Origin: Cheilinus undulatus
Taxonomy: Eukaryota > Chordata > Actinopteri > Labriformes > Labridae
Direction: 5' to 3'
Assembly: GCF_018320785.1 (NCBI RefSeq)
Contig: NC_054879.1
Coordinates: 46,922,198 to 46,986,197 of the forward strand
Length of the DNA: 64,000 bases
Position numbers and translations under genes: made by a program. The notes beneath the pieces were generated by a model. The model saw only the letters and a list, made by a program, of their open reading frames with translations, had not been told where the DNA came from and made no database searches. Numbering within the stretch: position 1 is the stretch's first letter; every line of letters starts with the position of its first letter. Below are positions 51,042-62,673 of the stretch, one piece after another.

Positions 51042-52020
51042 CAGGGGGGGCAAACTCAACCACAGCAGGGGCCGAAATCTGGATTTAGGTCTAACCTGAG
51101 AGCCCAGCAGGGTCAACGTTTAACCAAAAACTCAAGGGGAGAAAAAGTGATGATTAATGATTTTGAGATTTAAAAATTAGTCGAAATGATAAGTTTAAAG
51201 GCTCAAATCTGAGATAAAAAGTCAAAATATTAGTTTAAAAGGTCAGAACACGAAATCAAAAGTCAAAATAATGTTTCCAAAAGGCAAATGCATGCGATAG
51301 AAAGCAAAAATCGTGAGTTTAAAGGTCAAAATATGGGATTACAAATCAAAGTTAGGAGATGAAAAGGTCACAACATGAGATTTAAAACAAAACAAAATTT
51401 TGAGTTTAAAAGGTCGAGATATAAAATTTATGATTGTGAATCAAAAAGGTCAAAGCATGGGATGAAATTCTAAATCGAGACTTTAAAATGTCCAAATATG
51501 GGATTAAAAATCAAAGTTAGGAGTTTAAAATGGAAACATGTGAAATCAAATTTGTAATCATAAAATTAAAAGTCAAAATATGATTCAAAATTTTAAATTG
51601 TGAGTCTAAAAGGTCAAACTATGGGATTATGAAGTCAAAGTTAGAGTTGAAAATATGAAATAAAATACAAAAATAATTGGTTAAAAAGGTCAAAATAACA
51701 CTTAAAAAGTAGAATTATGAATCTTAAAGCTCAAAATATTATATGAGAAGTCAAAACTATGAGTTGATATGCTCGAAGTATGAAACTAAAGTCAAAATTT
51801 GAAATCTGAATCCTGATTGTGAGATACTAAATCGAAAATGTGAAATTAAAACACAAATGAATTTCTTTTCCTTCATTCCTGACTTCTATTTTTACTCCTT
51901 ACTTTTTCAGATTTTATGACTTTACGAGGAAATCTTAAATCATCAGGGTAAGTTCACATTTTTATACTTGAGGAAATCTGCAGACCTCAGACTGATGGGC
52001 CAGTTAGAACAGAAATATGA
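51042..52020. mobile_element. hAT-like element (CAGGGGTGTC family), right end missing
   Basis: It starts CAGGGGGGGCAAACTCAACC and continues through the A-rich tandem interior to GACCTCAGACTGATGGGCCAG at about 52000, which is the usual inner right cap. The outer 30-40 bp with the terminal repeat is absent. Confidence 0.78.
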
Positions 52021-52149
52021 GAAAATCTTATTCTACCGATTTTTATCAGTGTCATAACTGCTAATAAAGAAAACTTCATAACCACACATCATGTGTGTTT
52101 CTTAACTAAGTGGTCCTGACTGAACTTAAGGTACTGTGCAGTTGGAGTG

Positions 52150-52395
52150 ATTAGGTATGACTGTACATATTCCCACGGCACACTAAGACTTGATTCAAGG
52201 CAGACCAGTGAGCCACGACGCTCCACTGATTTGGCCTATGCTTTGATAATGAGGGCCACCCGAGTCCATCACACAGAATGCAAAGATTGGTAATGAACCT
52301 CGGCACCCCATGGTACACAGTATTTACAGATTTAAGCATTGAGAGGATGCATTCACACATAAAACATAGCCAGAATCAACAGTCGCATAGCAATG
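52150..52395 (-). mobile_element. LINE reverse-transcriptase C-terminal fragment
   Basis: The minus strand reads SVNTVYHGVPRFITNLCIL, then GWPSLSKHRPNQWSVVAHW. This resembles the end of fish LINE reverse transcriptases, where a VYHGALRFIT motif followed by GWPSL is usual. It is short and truncated at both sides. The flanking 52021-52149 and 52396-52625 show nothing I recognise. Confidence 0.6.
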
Positions 52396-52625
52396 GCAGC
52401 AACAAATCTTTTCTTTGCAGTCAAAGAAAAACTTGAACTTCCTTAAGTGTTGCTCCATACGAAGCTTAAAGACCCTGTAAGATAAAAATAAATAACATTT
52501 AGGTGTGCTGTATGACAGGCCACTGTGTGATAAACCCCCAGGTCAAATTTCAGTCACATAAAACATCTAAGTTTACACAATTATGTTTCAAAACCATGAA
52601 AAAGAGAGAGCCACATCCATTAAGC

Positions 52626-53439
52626 CAGGGGCTCTCAACTTTGGGGTCGGGACCCATTTCTTCCCAGTTTTTCGACTCTTTCCACCACTTTTTTTCTGCC
52701 TGTTTTTGCCCCTTCTAAACCAGATCTTGCAACTCTCTGCCTATTTTTGGCTCTGTTGTCCTATTATTGCCACTATTAACCTTATTTACCTATTTTTCCG
52801 CCACATTTCCCAATTTGATATGCCTATTTTTTGCCAGTTTCACCCATCTCTTCTAATTTCTGCCTCAGCTAACCCTTTTTTGCCAGTGTGTATCAATTTT
52901 TCATCCCATTTCACTGAATTTCCACATATCTTTGGCACTTTAACGCCATTTCAGCCACATGTTAATCCCCTTTTATGACTGTTTAATATGACTGTTTTTG
53001 CTACTTGAACCAACTTTTGGCACTTCTAACCCATTTCTGCTACTATTAAAATCCAATTTCACCACTTTTCCCACTTTTTTTTTTTTTTGTTGCCATTAAT
53101 CCATTTTAGCTATTTTTTTTACGTATTTTAATTCTGTTTTTAACAAAGAGATTTACATTTTTAAGAGGGCTACTTACACAAATGAATTTAAAAGATATTT
53201 GTTTCTTTGATAAGCAAATACCACAGCTTTACTTTACAACTGACCATGATTTTGCTGGTCCTCAGTCTGGCTGGGTCCCTGACTGCTCTCCCATTTCCCC
53301 CCAGTGGTCGGCCTTGTCTCCACATGACTGTTCTAGGATGTTCATGGCTGTGTTCAACCACCTTCAGGTACAGCGGGGGTCCCCGGTCTCTAGTACCTTT
53401 ATTTTGGGGGTAACGGGCTGAAAAGGTTCAGAACCACTG
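52626..53439. mobile_element. Non-autonomous hAT-like element (CAGTGGTTCTCAACC family)
   Basis: Left CAGGGGCTCTCAACTTTGGG (terminus slightly changed), right GGTTCAGAACCACTG, with perfect 8-bp duplications CATTAAGC at 52618-52625 and 53440-53447. The T-rich tandem interior is shared with the copy at 34218. Confidence 0.88.
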
Positions 53440-53464
53440 CATTAAGCCACATCCATTTCCTGAG

Positions 53465-53851
53465 AGGGGCGGGGAGATTAAATTTGAAATCATGATCTTG
53501 AAATTTCAAAATATGACTTGAAATTTAAAATTGGCATCTAAAAGTTCACGCTATGAGATAAAAAGTCAAAACCCTAAGTTTAAGTCAGAATTTTGAGGTG
53601 CAAATTGAAAATATTAAATTACTTTTCTTTCTCATTATTTTTACACTTTACTTTTTCAAATTTCTAGGACTTAACAAAGAATATTTCAAATCTTCAAGCT
53701 TGAAATCTTATTTCTATTCTGGAGGAAATCTGCAGACCTCAGACCTGCGGACCAGTTCTAATAAACATATGATGTGATCCTGCAGGCTGGGTAAAACTGC
53801 AGCAAAGGCCAGTTTTGGCCCCCGGGCCTTGAGTTTGATACCCGTGCTCTA
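53465..53851. mobile_element. hAT-like element (CAGGGGTGTC family), right half only
   Basis: It contains A-rich interior sequence from about 53480, the inner cap CTGCAGACCTCAGACCTGCG, and the outer end CTTGAGTTTGATACCCGTG at 53833-53851. No left terminus is present. Confidence 0.7.
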
Positions 53852-54737
53852 ATGTATGTATGGTAGACTCTGTTTATCCAAAGAAATGACACCCACTGGT
53901 GACCTTTTATCGGCGTTATTTAAAAATTACAAACTATCATGTGCAATATTTAAAACCAAAATTATATTTTCATTTTAATTTTCAATCTAAATATTAATTT
54001 GCCTTCATTAATGTGGCAGGTGGCATTTAAATGGACAACTAAAATCCAAGTTTTTGGGATGTGCTCTTAATAATGATAAGAAACATATATAGAAAGAGAC
54101 TATATATAAAGATAATTATATTCCACCACTAAACAATAGTTAATCTGATATGAATAAATGGCAGAGGTGGAAAAAGTACACTGCTTTAAGCACTGAGTCC
54201 TGAGTAGATACTAGGAGTTGTACAATAAAATATGATTTTCAATTATGGGCAAGAACAAAATATTCAGGTTGTTTAGAGAGAAAAAGCCTTCTGGGGCCCA
54301 TCAAGGACAAGAAAATCTAGTGAAGTTAATCTATGATAACCTGTTTTTTATTTGTCCTGAATGATAATCACTCCTTTCAAAACAACAAAAAAGTGAACTT
54401 TATGTATGCTGTGGTATTCTAGCATTTCCAACATTTAAACCCATCAGGGTGTCAGAGAATAAAGTAGAAGGAAATAAATCAACTTAAAGAGTAAAAATAT
54501 TAAATCATTTCAAAATAAAACAAAAATGTGGAAACTGGCAAAATGGGATAAAAGTAGCAAAAATTGTCAGAAATAAGTGAAAAGCGGTTAAAGAGTGGCA
54601 AAAATGGTTGCATACACTTGGAACACAAAGTATTTAGGCTGCTTTTTTCAGTACTGTTAAAACGTGTATACAGAGTCTATAAGAATGTGCAATATAATGG
54701 CTTGTATTCTTGTTTTCAGCACAACCTAAGCAATCTG

Positions 54738-54780
<43 letters not shown>
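53852..54780. other. Unannotated AT-rich interval with TA microsatellite
   Basis: No gene or complete transposon is recognised. 54535-54610 has AAAAGTAGCAAAAATTG-type units like hAT interiors. 54738-54775 is a (TA)n microsatellite followed by poly-T, which belongs to the tail of the adjacent SINE. Confidence 0.4.
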
Positions 54781-54970
54781 TTTTTTTTTTTTTTTTTTCA
54801 TTCTTGGGCCTTTTTCATGCCATTTTTAGATTGAGAAGGACAGAAGATAGACTCAGAAACAGGGATGAGAGAGGGGAGAGACATGCGGCAAGGGGCCACA
54901 AGCCGGATTCGAACCTGGCTGCCCACATGTGTGGTGCCCGCTGTAAACCACTCGACCATCTGCGTGCCTG
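54781..54970 (-). mobile_element. tRNA-derived SINE
   Basis: Read on the minus strand, it starts near GGCACGCAGATGGTCGAGTG (A-box-like TGGTCGAGTGG) and has GGTTCGAATCCGG (B box) about 50 bp later. A tRNA-unrelated body follows (CATGTCTCTCCCCTCTCTCA), then AAAAAGGCCCAAGAATG, poly-A and a (TA)n tail. The tRNA part does not fold into a complete tRNA, so it is a SINE and not a tRNA gene. Confidence 0.82.
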
Positions 54971-54999
54971 AAATGTTTTTTTTTTCATTTTCAATAACT

Positions 55000-55505
55000 A
55001 CATAAACACACCTGTGCAAAAAGGTTCTCAAAATTGTTCACATCAGATTACATTTTTTACTTACAAACGCATACACATGGATCAAACATTTTTAAAGCTT
55101 TAAATTGTTAAAAAATTTATCCTGACATCGTCACCTTGAAGAAATATAAGTGTATAAAAACCATAAATAACTCATTACATTTCCAGGCAGATTTTTATGT
55201 CAAGGCATGCCATTCAACAACAGTTTCTCAAATTCAGTCGATGCATGCCACTTAAAAAACATTCCTCTCCAGGACAGACAAAGAGGGTAACACATTCAAA
55301 TGTTATTTAATTAAAATGTTACAGTTTTAACCAACTATATACTCAAAACTGAGAAAATCTAAAATCATTCAATCTGAATGATATTTTGTTTTAAAGTGCT
55401 CTTACAACATAAACAGAAATCAAACATTCTTAGTAGTTTATTCTGACAACAGGAAACATGGAGAACTAAATTACAAACAATAAGAGGACACAGCTTCATG
55501 CTGGC
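55000..55505. other. Sequence downstream of the piggyBac gene, no feature seen
   Basis: AT-rich, without open frames or recognised repeats. It probably contains the 3' part of the piggyBac element (3' UTR and terminal repeat), but I could not identify the end or its TTAA. Confidence 0.3.
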
Positions 55506-57345
55506 CTATACATGCCACTCTGCAAAACAGTTCCTGTCCAGCATCAGACAGAGGGGAATGTCACACGCCTGACACTTCCAGGGAGTGGTGTTGCGCACCC
55601 CTATCCGTGCACACAGCTGGCACCGCCTGCGCCCCACCGTGGCCCTGTTGGAGCTGCTGAACTCGGTGGCACATGCAGCCGGAACATGGCTGGTTTGTCT
55701 CTTTACAGGAACACCTGCTTTTTCAACTCCACACAGTTGTTTCACCAGCTCCCCCATGAAGTCTTTGCGGGACAAACTCTGCTGGTCACCGAAGGCCGCG
55801 AGCTCCAAATGCATTATGTATGCATTAGTTGTTGCAATGTCAAGGAGGTGCAAGAAGACGGTGCGGTACCACCGGCTTGTTCTTCTGTGCACTAAATAGT
55901 ACTGGATGACTTGATCAGATCGATCAACTCCACCCATGTACCTGTTATAATCCATGATTGGAGTAGGGCAAGGGACGTCCACCTTCAACACTCCATCCCC
56001 CTTCCTCACCCACCTCCTCACTGTGTCACCAGTGTTTGCAGGGTGGATGGTGGAACACACAGACACCTCCTTTGTGTCCTTCCACTTCACAAAGACCATG
56101 GAGTCCTGCCTGATCCACCGCATTGTACCACGAGGGGACTTCCTGGCGATGACTCCCCGGCTAGGAGGACACCCTCTCCGGTTCTCCCGGTAGGTGCCGC
56201 AGGCCCCAAACTTCAAGGCTGCCAGGTCAGTGAACAACTTTGGGCTGGTGTAGAAGCTGTCCATATAGATGTGATATCCAGTGCCAAGAAAGCCTGGTTG
56301 CACCAGGTTCATCACCGCATCGTAGCTTAGCCCATGAGCACTGGGGTCAGATGCCTTCCCAACATACACAGTGAAGTCCACAGTATAACCATTGCTGCAG
56401 TCTGCCAACACGAAGAGTTTTATCCCCCATTTGTTCGGTTTGTACTGTGTGAAGCCTGATTTTTCCTTTTTTACAACCATCCGTTCATCAATGGCCAGCT
56501 CCCTCCTTGGGTGGTATGAAGCTTTACAGGCAGCACGTACGTGGTCGTAGAGTGGTCGTAGGCGGAACAGCTGGTCATGCTCGGACTCACCCTTCTTCCT
56601 GTCATTCTCCCGGTCCTTCTCCACATCGCTCAAGTGAAGGTTCCACGTCAGTGTCTGAAAACGGGACCGAGTCATGATCGATCCTGGGAAAGGGTGAGAC
56701 GTGACATCGTTCCGCCTCCAATAGTCCTGTATGCTTGTTAGCTTCACCAGTGAGGTGAACAGCACCAGGCCCAAATACTTATAAAACTCCTCTTCATCAA
56801 CATCTTGCCAAATGTAGCTTTTGTGAGCTGTGCTTTTTGCAGCATATTTGTTTGTGTTGTGGCAGATTTCTTTGACCACTGCTGGAGGGAAAAACAGCTG
56901 AAACAGGCTGAGGGGGGAGTGCTTCACTGTGGGTTCCACCTGTAATAATAATAATCATATAAGTAATAAATATTGTGTATAAATATATTTGAAAAATAAT
57001 AGGTAAAAATATAAAGTATCAACATTAAAAAAAATCATGGAGAGGAAAGACAGTCAATACATGCACGCCCTGGGTCCTCAGTGGCTTGAAACTCAACAGT
57101 GGCGGAGCGGTGTCGAGTTCATCTCCAGTTTTCCAACTGTCAGTCAGCAGTGGAGATCTGGGGCGAGAAGACTGGCCTCTTATTGGCCCACGTCCTCTCT
57201 CTCTCCCTCTCTGTGGCTTTGGTGCTGGGCTCTCATCATCTGATTGGTCGTTACTGTAATACCAAAAAACATTTTTTCTTTTTGTGACAATTGTGCGCCG
57301 CCATATCTCATCTTCTTCGCTGTTTTCTTCGTGCATCGCAACCAT
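55506..57345 (-). CDS. piggyBac-type transposase, two exons, apparently intact
   Basis: Exon 1 is 57067-57345 (ATG at 57343-57345, 93 codons) and exon 2 is 55506-56939. Splicing GGC/gtgcat to ..ttacag/GTGGAACCC is phase 0 and gives 570 aa, normal for piggyBac. The N-terminus is acidic then basic (HEENSEEDEIWRR, RGRERGRGP). The catalytic DDD triad is present: Asp244 in LAIDERMVV, Asp320 in HIYMDSFYTS and Asp432 in YNRYMGGVDRSDQ. A Cys-rich C-terminal domain, CQLCARIG...CQACDIPLC...NCFAEWH (about 531-568), matches the piggyBac DNA-binding finger. No stop or frameshift was found. Its 5' flank is duplicated in inverted orientation to the right. It could be a recently active autonomous element or a domesticated PGBD-like gene; I could not find terminal repeats. 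Confidence 0.85.
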
Positions 57346-58197
57346 ATTAATATAGGCAAATCAGCCACATAAGGATATACAAGTAGACGAAAAAATATGT
57401 GAGTTTTCAGACTAACAAGAACAGCAATAACATAACATTAATTTTGATAAATTGATTTATGATCCAAATTCATGTATCACTGGGCACAGACATAACATGT
57501 GACGGGAGATGGGCTGGCCGGCCAGACGCCGATGTCGCCGCCATGTTGAAGCAAGTCGCTACATCATTCAATACAGTAGACAAGGACTGTGCAAGTTTTT
57601 GGAATAAAAAGCTCAACTATCAGATATATATAAGTTCGAAATAAAAAATATCTATACATATATGAAAGTGTATTATATATAAAATTATTTTATTTTAAAT
57701 CCTGGAGTACATTTTTTCATCTAACTGAGAAAATACAAGAAAGCGGATTCTGCTTTTATGTTTTATCAGTTGTTATTTTAACATTGATCATTTATTATAA
57801 ATGATTCATTAAAATCCATGCAATCTCGTCGTTTGAGCTTTTTATTCCAAAAACGTGCAGAATCCTTGTCTACTGTATTGAATGACGTAGCGACTTGCCT
57901 CTGGCAACATGGTGGCAACGTCGGCGTCCGGCCAGCCAACCAATCTCCTGTCGCATATTATGTGTGCGCTCAGTGATACGCTGCAGTGAATTTGGATCAT
58001 ATAACGATTCATTAAAATTAATGTTATATAATCACTGTGCTTCTTAACCTGAGAACTAACATATTTTTTTTTATTTACTTGTATTTCCTTATGCATAGGA
58101 CATGCCTCTACTAACATGGCAGCGATGCACGAAGAAAACAAAGAAGAAGACATTCAGTTCAAGTGACTTTCGGTATAAGAAGACCAGATATGGCGGT
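57299..58197. repeat. Inverted repeat of the piggyBac 5' region (head to head)
   Basis: The left arm 57299-57616 and right arm 57833-58197 are reverse complements with moderate divergence, around a 216-bp AT-rich spacer. Both arms meet the spacer at GAGCTTTTTATTCCA-type strings. The left arm includes the first codons and 5' flank of the intact piggyBac gene. The right arm carries the matching start on the plus strand (ATG at 58116, then AMHEENKEEDIQFK and a stop at 58164). So a second, truncated 5' end of the same family faces the intact copy. Confidence 0.8.
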
Positions 58198-58375
58198 GAT
58201 TTTCCTGGAAGTTCTCAGCTTCATCACTCCTGTGACTATTTACCTTGAGTCTTGATGAAAAGGTGAGTCCTCTCCTATGAAGCACTCATTTTCCCCTGCT
58301 GAGCATCTCCTGGAACGCTTTGATCCTGGCTGATCAGCACTGTAGTCACAGAAAAACAATTTTAGTATTACAACA

Positions 58376-58996
58376 CAGGGGCGTAGCTAGAGATTTAGGG
58401 CCCCTAGAAAGAATATTACGCAGGGCTCCCCTTAGCCAGCTCGCGAAGCAACAAATGTTGCATCATTTTTGCAGATATATGTGCATTTGGTGTATTTTTT
58501 AACCATAATTTCTCAATTTATGAGCATTTTTTTTTACTATGGCTAAATTAAATTTACTTGCATTATTTTGTAGTGCTGGACCACACTGCCCCCCCCCCCA
58601 GAATTGTATTTTACTCTATTTGATACAAATCTCAGTGTGCCGATTCATTTAGTCACTTTTGATAAAATAATGACACTAATTATTAAGAAAACACACTTTT
58701 CATTGAAGGCATATGGACAAAGGCATATACAAAGTCAAAATTATGAGATAAAAAGTGATTTAGTCAATTATAACTTTTTTATGTCATAATTTTAACTTCG
58801 TTTTTTGGATCTTATAATTATGACCTTTTATTTCATAATTATGACTTACAATTTTTTTTTTCAAGAAATGCTGTACTTTCACATTTTCTTCTTTTTTATT
58901 TGACCCAAATGGGCTTCCATACAGGCATCTCAAGGGCCCCTCCCTCCTGTGTGCCCAGGGAATCAGTGCCCTTTTCCCCCCTGTGCTACGCCCATG
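58376..58996. mobile_element. Non-autonomous hAT-like element (CAGGGGCGTAGC family)
   Basis: Left CAGGGGCGTAGCTAGAGATT, right CCCCTGTGCTACGCCCATG, with perfect 8-bp duplications TTACAACA (58368-58375 and 58997-59004). No transposase. The inner caps (TTAGGGCCCCTAG and AAGGGCCCCTCCC) are GC-rich. Confidence 0.88.
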
Positions 58997-59262
58997 TTAC
59001 AACATGCATACAAGAATATGAAGAGCTTAATACACCAAATCATGTTCTGTTATCAATTTACTGTGTTGAAAAATATCACCACAGAAATAAATACCACGAT
59101 ATGCATTCAAAAATATCAGGAATTTAGGCCCTAAACCGCCCCAAAGCTGGCTCTAAGCTGGCCACAGGCTCCACATGTCTATATTAACAGGGGAAAAACA
59201 AAGTTTCACTCATGCATTTCTATGATAACATCAGAGAGGACATGCGGATTTCAGAATCTTAC

Positions 59263-59456
59263 CTTGGTAGAGAGGCACTGTGGGGCTGCTCGTCTTCCTC
59301 GCTGGTTTCACTCCCACAGCTCCAGTCGAAGGAAAAACTTTCCTCCTCAAATGACTCTTCTCCTTCCAGCTCATCTTCATCTTCATCTTCCAACTCATCC
59401 ATCTCGTAAAAGTACTCACACGCCTGACACAGACCTGAAGTCCGCTTTGGCTCCAT
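59263..59456 (-). CDS. Possible first coding exon of an unidentified gene
   Basis: From an ATG at 59454-59456 the minus strand encodes 64 codons, MEPKRTSGLCQACEYFYEMD followed by a strongly acidic run (ELEDEDEDELEGEESFEEES) and SETSEEDEQPHSASLP. It ends at a strong donor (CCAAG/GTAAGA). The upstream flank (59460-59660) has CpG and an ETS-like AGCGGAAGTACCG, compatible with a promoter. I recognise no family. Later exons would have to lie to the left on the minus strand, where only repeats and the piggyBac gene are seen. It could be a true host exon cut off from its gene by rearrangement, the start of a piggyBac fusion, or chance. Confidence 0.38.
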
Positions 59457-59896
59457 GGTCAGTAGCGTTCAGTCCTTCCTGTTGCTTTCTCCTGTTTTCC
59501 GCGCTTTTCTCTTTTTTAAATTAATAACAACTTTATCGACAAGTTATCGAATACATCACACTATTAACAGAGTGACATTTTGAGCTCCAGGTAAGTTTTG
59601 AACAGACATTTCCACGGTTTTCTCATAATGCAAGAGATTGCGGGTTATAAGCGGAAGTACCGTCATCTAGGAAATCTTATTCTTCTTTGGTGTTTTTTGG
59701 CTGTCGGCAAACCAGCTGATAAGTGCAATACCGCCACCTGCTGAACTGGAGTGTGGGTCTGCATTAGGCAGCTGACCTTAAATTCTGTTAGTAAGATTTG
59801 TTTCTTTAAGAAATACGAGTATCGGTTTATATGTTTGTTATAATTTTCTCTCCAAGTATACATTTTAATGTAAAGCTAACATTCTGTTGCTTAACT
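59457..59896. promoter_or_regulatory. Upstream flank of the acidic exon, otherwise featureless
   Basis: 59457-59665 is unique-looking with CpG sites (TTTTCCGCGCTTTTC) and AGCGGAAGTACCG (ETS-like). From 59665 to 59896 nothing is recognised. Confidence 0.25.
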
Positions 59897-60778
59897 CAGT
59901 GGTTCTCAACCTTGGGGGGGTCGCGAGACACTGAGAGGGGGTCACCAGATGCCTTTAAAAACTACAAATATTTTTTAAATAACACTGTTGCCACTTTACA
60001 CCAATTTTACTTAGTGTTAACCCTTTTTCATAACTTTTGAACACCAATTTTGCCAATTTTTGCACATTTTTGGCCACTTAATTTTTGTCTTAAACCCTTT
60101 CCATCACTTTTGTCTGCCTGTTTTTGCCACTTTGAAACCAATTCTTGCCACTTTCTGCCTGTTTTTGCCTCTGTTGACCCATCATTGCCTCTGTCAATCA
60201 GCTTTTACATCCCTTTTTGCCCATTTTACTACAGTTAGCCCATGTTTGCCAGTTTATACCAATTTTTCATCCCATTCCCCCTAATTTATCCAATTTTTGC
60301 CATTTTGAGTCCCCTTTACCACTTTTTTGTCCTGTTTGTCACTAATTTTTGGTTATTTTTTGCCACTTTCCAATTTCACCACATTTTCTACCATTTTTTT
60401 CCCATTATTAACCAATTGTAGCCATTTCAAGCCATTTTGATTATGTTCTTAACAAAAGTTATTTTCATTTAAAGAAGGAAAAATGAATAAATCCAGATAT
60501 TTGTTTCTTAAATAAGAGTGGTTATTATTCAGGTCAAATAGAAAATATGGTTGTCACAGCTTAACTTCACAATGGACCATGGTTTTGCTGACCTCCATGG
60601 GCCACTAGTTTGGCTGGGTCCCAGAAACCTCCCCCTTTATCCCCCTTATGGCCAGCCTTATCTGCACATGACTATTCTCGAATGTTCCTGGCTGTTCAAC
60701 CACCTTCAACCCTAACTCTCCCCGGTCTCTGGCACCTTTATTTTGGGGGTCGCGGGCTGAAAAGGTTGAGAACCACTG
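59897..60778. mobile_element. Non-autonomous hAT-like element (CAGTGGTTCTCAACC family)
   Basis: Left CAGTGGTTCTCAACCTTGGG, right AAGGTTGAGAACCACTG, flanked by GCTTAACT and GCTTAAGT (7 of 8). T-rich tandem interior as at 34218 and 63575. Its right flank is a LINE fragment. Confidence 0.88.
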
Positions 60779-60782
60779 GCTT

Positions 60783-61395
60783 AAGTGAATCCCTAAGTTT
60801 TTGTCTTTCCTGTGAATATTGGCTGCAATCCATAATGCAGTGCTGTACTGTTTCTGGTTTATTGCAGTGAGAGCAAAGTCCTGTGGGGTGTTTGCCTATA
60901 ATATGGAGCGTGCTGTTTAATCCTGTGTGTCCTATTCTGAGTTGTGTGATTATGGCTTCTTCCCTTCGAGTAGAGAACGTTTTCCTGCCATCTTTGACCT
61001 GTTGTTGTATACTGTACAGGTGTCATCCTGTGTCATTGATGTCCCAATATTCCTGCCATGTTTGTAGAGTGCGATTGTTGTTGAATGATTTTGCTTCTGA
61101 TTTACTAAGAGTGATTTGTAAATCAACCTTTTGTATTTTTAAAGCCTGTTTTGCAAGTATATGTATGCTCATTCCCTTCAGTACCAACATGTGCAGGAAC
61201 CCAAATAAAACTGATGCTTAAACCACTGTTTTCTAAACTGTATAAATTATAGTTTATTTCATTAATAATATCAGGTCTACTAGATTTTCCAGTTTTAACA
61301 GTCATGAGGGCTGATAGGCTGTCTGACACTATTATTGTATTGTTGTTTGCTTCAGTTCACTGGAGTCCCAATAAAATTGCCACCAGCTCAACAGT
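60783..61395 (-). mobile_element. LINE fragment with RNase H domain (I-group-like)
   Basis: The minus strand reads ELVAILLGLQWTEANNN, TIIVSDSLSALMTVKTG, then SISFIWVPAHVGTEGNE, the classic RNase H motifs of I/Tad/R1-type LINEs. Downstream in broken frames come a TWQEYWDIN-like motif, QLRIGHTGLNSTLHIIG, KHPTGLCSHCNKPETVQHCI and a YSQERQKLRDSL-like segment, the usual Cys-His-containing C-terminal tail. 5'-truncated and frameshifted. Confidence 0.87.
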
Positions 61396-61401
61396 ATAGA
61401 T

Positions 61402-62558
61402 CACTGATCATCAACTGGCGGCCCGGGGGCCATATCAGGCCCCCCAGAACTTCCTGTCTGGCCCCCGAAAGATCATTTAATTCAGAAAAGATGTTGTGGT
61501 TTTAAAAGTATCCTTTGGCTTTAAATGTCTGCAGCTGTTAAATCCATCCCACAATGAATATTGAAATAGTTTGAGATTGATTTAACATTTGATCTGTTTT
61601 TACTCAAATTTACTGTCATAATTAGTAGATATTTTAAATAAGGGTTAAGGTTGGCACAAGTGCTGCAAAAATGACCAGATAAAGTGATGAAAAGAGGTTC
61701 AAATGTGGCATAAATTGGTTAAAGAGGGAAAAATGGGGAAAAAGTTTTATAAATTGGTTACAAATTACAAAAATAGTAAAAAAAAAAAAAAACAAACAAA
61801 CAATGAAAATGGATTAAAAAGTGGCAAAAAGATAAGAAAGTGGCAAAAATGCATAAAAGAGTGGCTCAAAGGGGATAAAATATGCCGTAAAAGTAGTTGA
61901 AATGGGTTAAAGAATGGCAAAAATTTGCATAAGGAAGCAAAAAGGGGCAAAAACTATCAAAAATTGGTTAAAAGTGGCAAAAATATCCTGGCAAATTAGT
62001 CAAAAGCGGTTCAAGAGTGGCACACAAGGGAAATAATTGACAGGAAAGTTGCAAAAGGGGGTTAAAGAGTAGCAAAAAATGGGTGAAAAGTGGCAATAAT
62101 TGGTTAAAAGTTGCAACTCTTGTTAAAAAATGTAATGAAAAAGTGGCAAAAATGGATAAAAGTGGCACAAAGTGTTTAAAACATGCAGGAAAAGTGGTTT
62201 GGTTAAAGAATAGCTAACATTGGGTTAAAGAGGCAAAAAGGGGTTAAAATGAGTCAGTACTGGTATTAAATCACGATTGTGGAGGGCCCATTCTCTGGGA
62301 TTTTCAGGGGTCCAGCCAACTCCATATTTTCTATTTGACCTGAATAATAACCACTCTTATTAAAGAAACAAATATCTTATATTTTTTTATCATTTTGCCC
62401 TCTTTAAATGAAAATAACTTTTGTTAAAACAATTTAAAAAGGTTAAAATTTGCTAAAATTGGCAAAATTGGTGTCAAATAGTGATGAAAAAGGGTCAACA
62501 TTTGGTAAAATTGGTGTAAAATGCCAACCGTGTAATCAAAAAAAATATATACATATAC

Positions 62559-62592
<34 letters not shown>

Positions 62593-62673
62593 TTTTTTAA
62601 GGCATCTGGTGACCCCCTCTTAGTGTCTTGCGACCCCCCAAGGGGGTCCCGACCCCAAGGTTGAGAACCACTG
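61402..62673. mobile_element. Composite of hAT-like elements with TA microsatellite
   Basis: The left end CACTGATCATCAACTGGCGG (then GCCCGGGGGCCATATCAGGC) and the right end CCAAGGTTGAGAACCACTG belong to different families seen elsewhere. The interior moves from a GC-rich cap to AAAAGTGGCAAAAATGG units and, from about 62270, to the reverse of the CAGTGGTTCTCAACC family body. 62545-62600 is a (TA)n run. No clean target duplication, so this is at least two elements fused or nested. Confidence 0.65.

Noticed and set aside
54900-54970. tRNA gene
   Set aside because: A- and B-box-like motifs are present, but there is no complete cloverleaf and a SINE body with poly-A/(TA)n tail follows.
55911-56330. 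139-codon plus-strand frame
   Set aside because: Antisense shadow of the piggyBac transposase.
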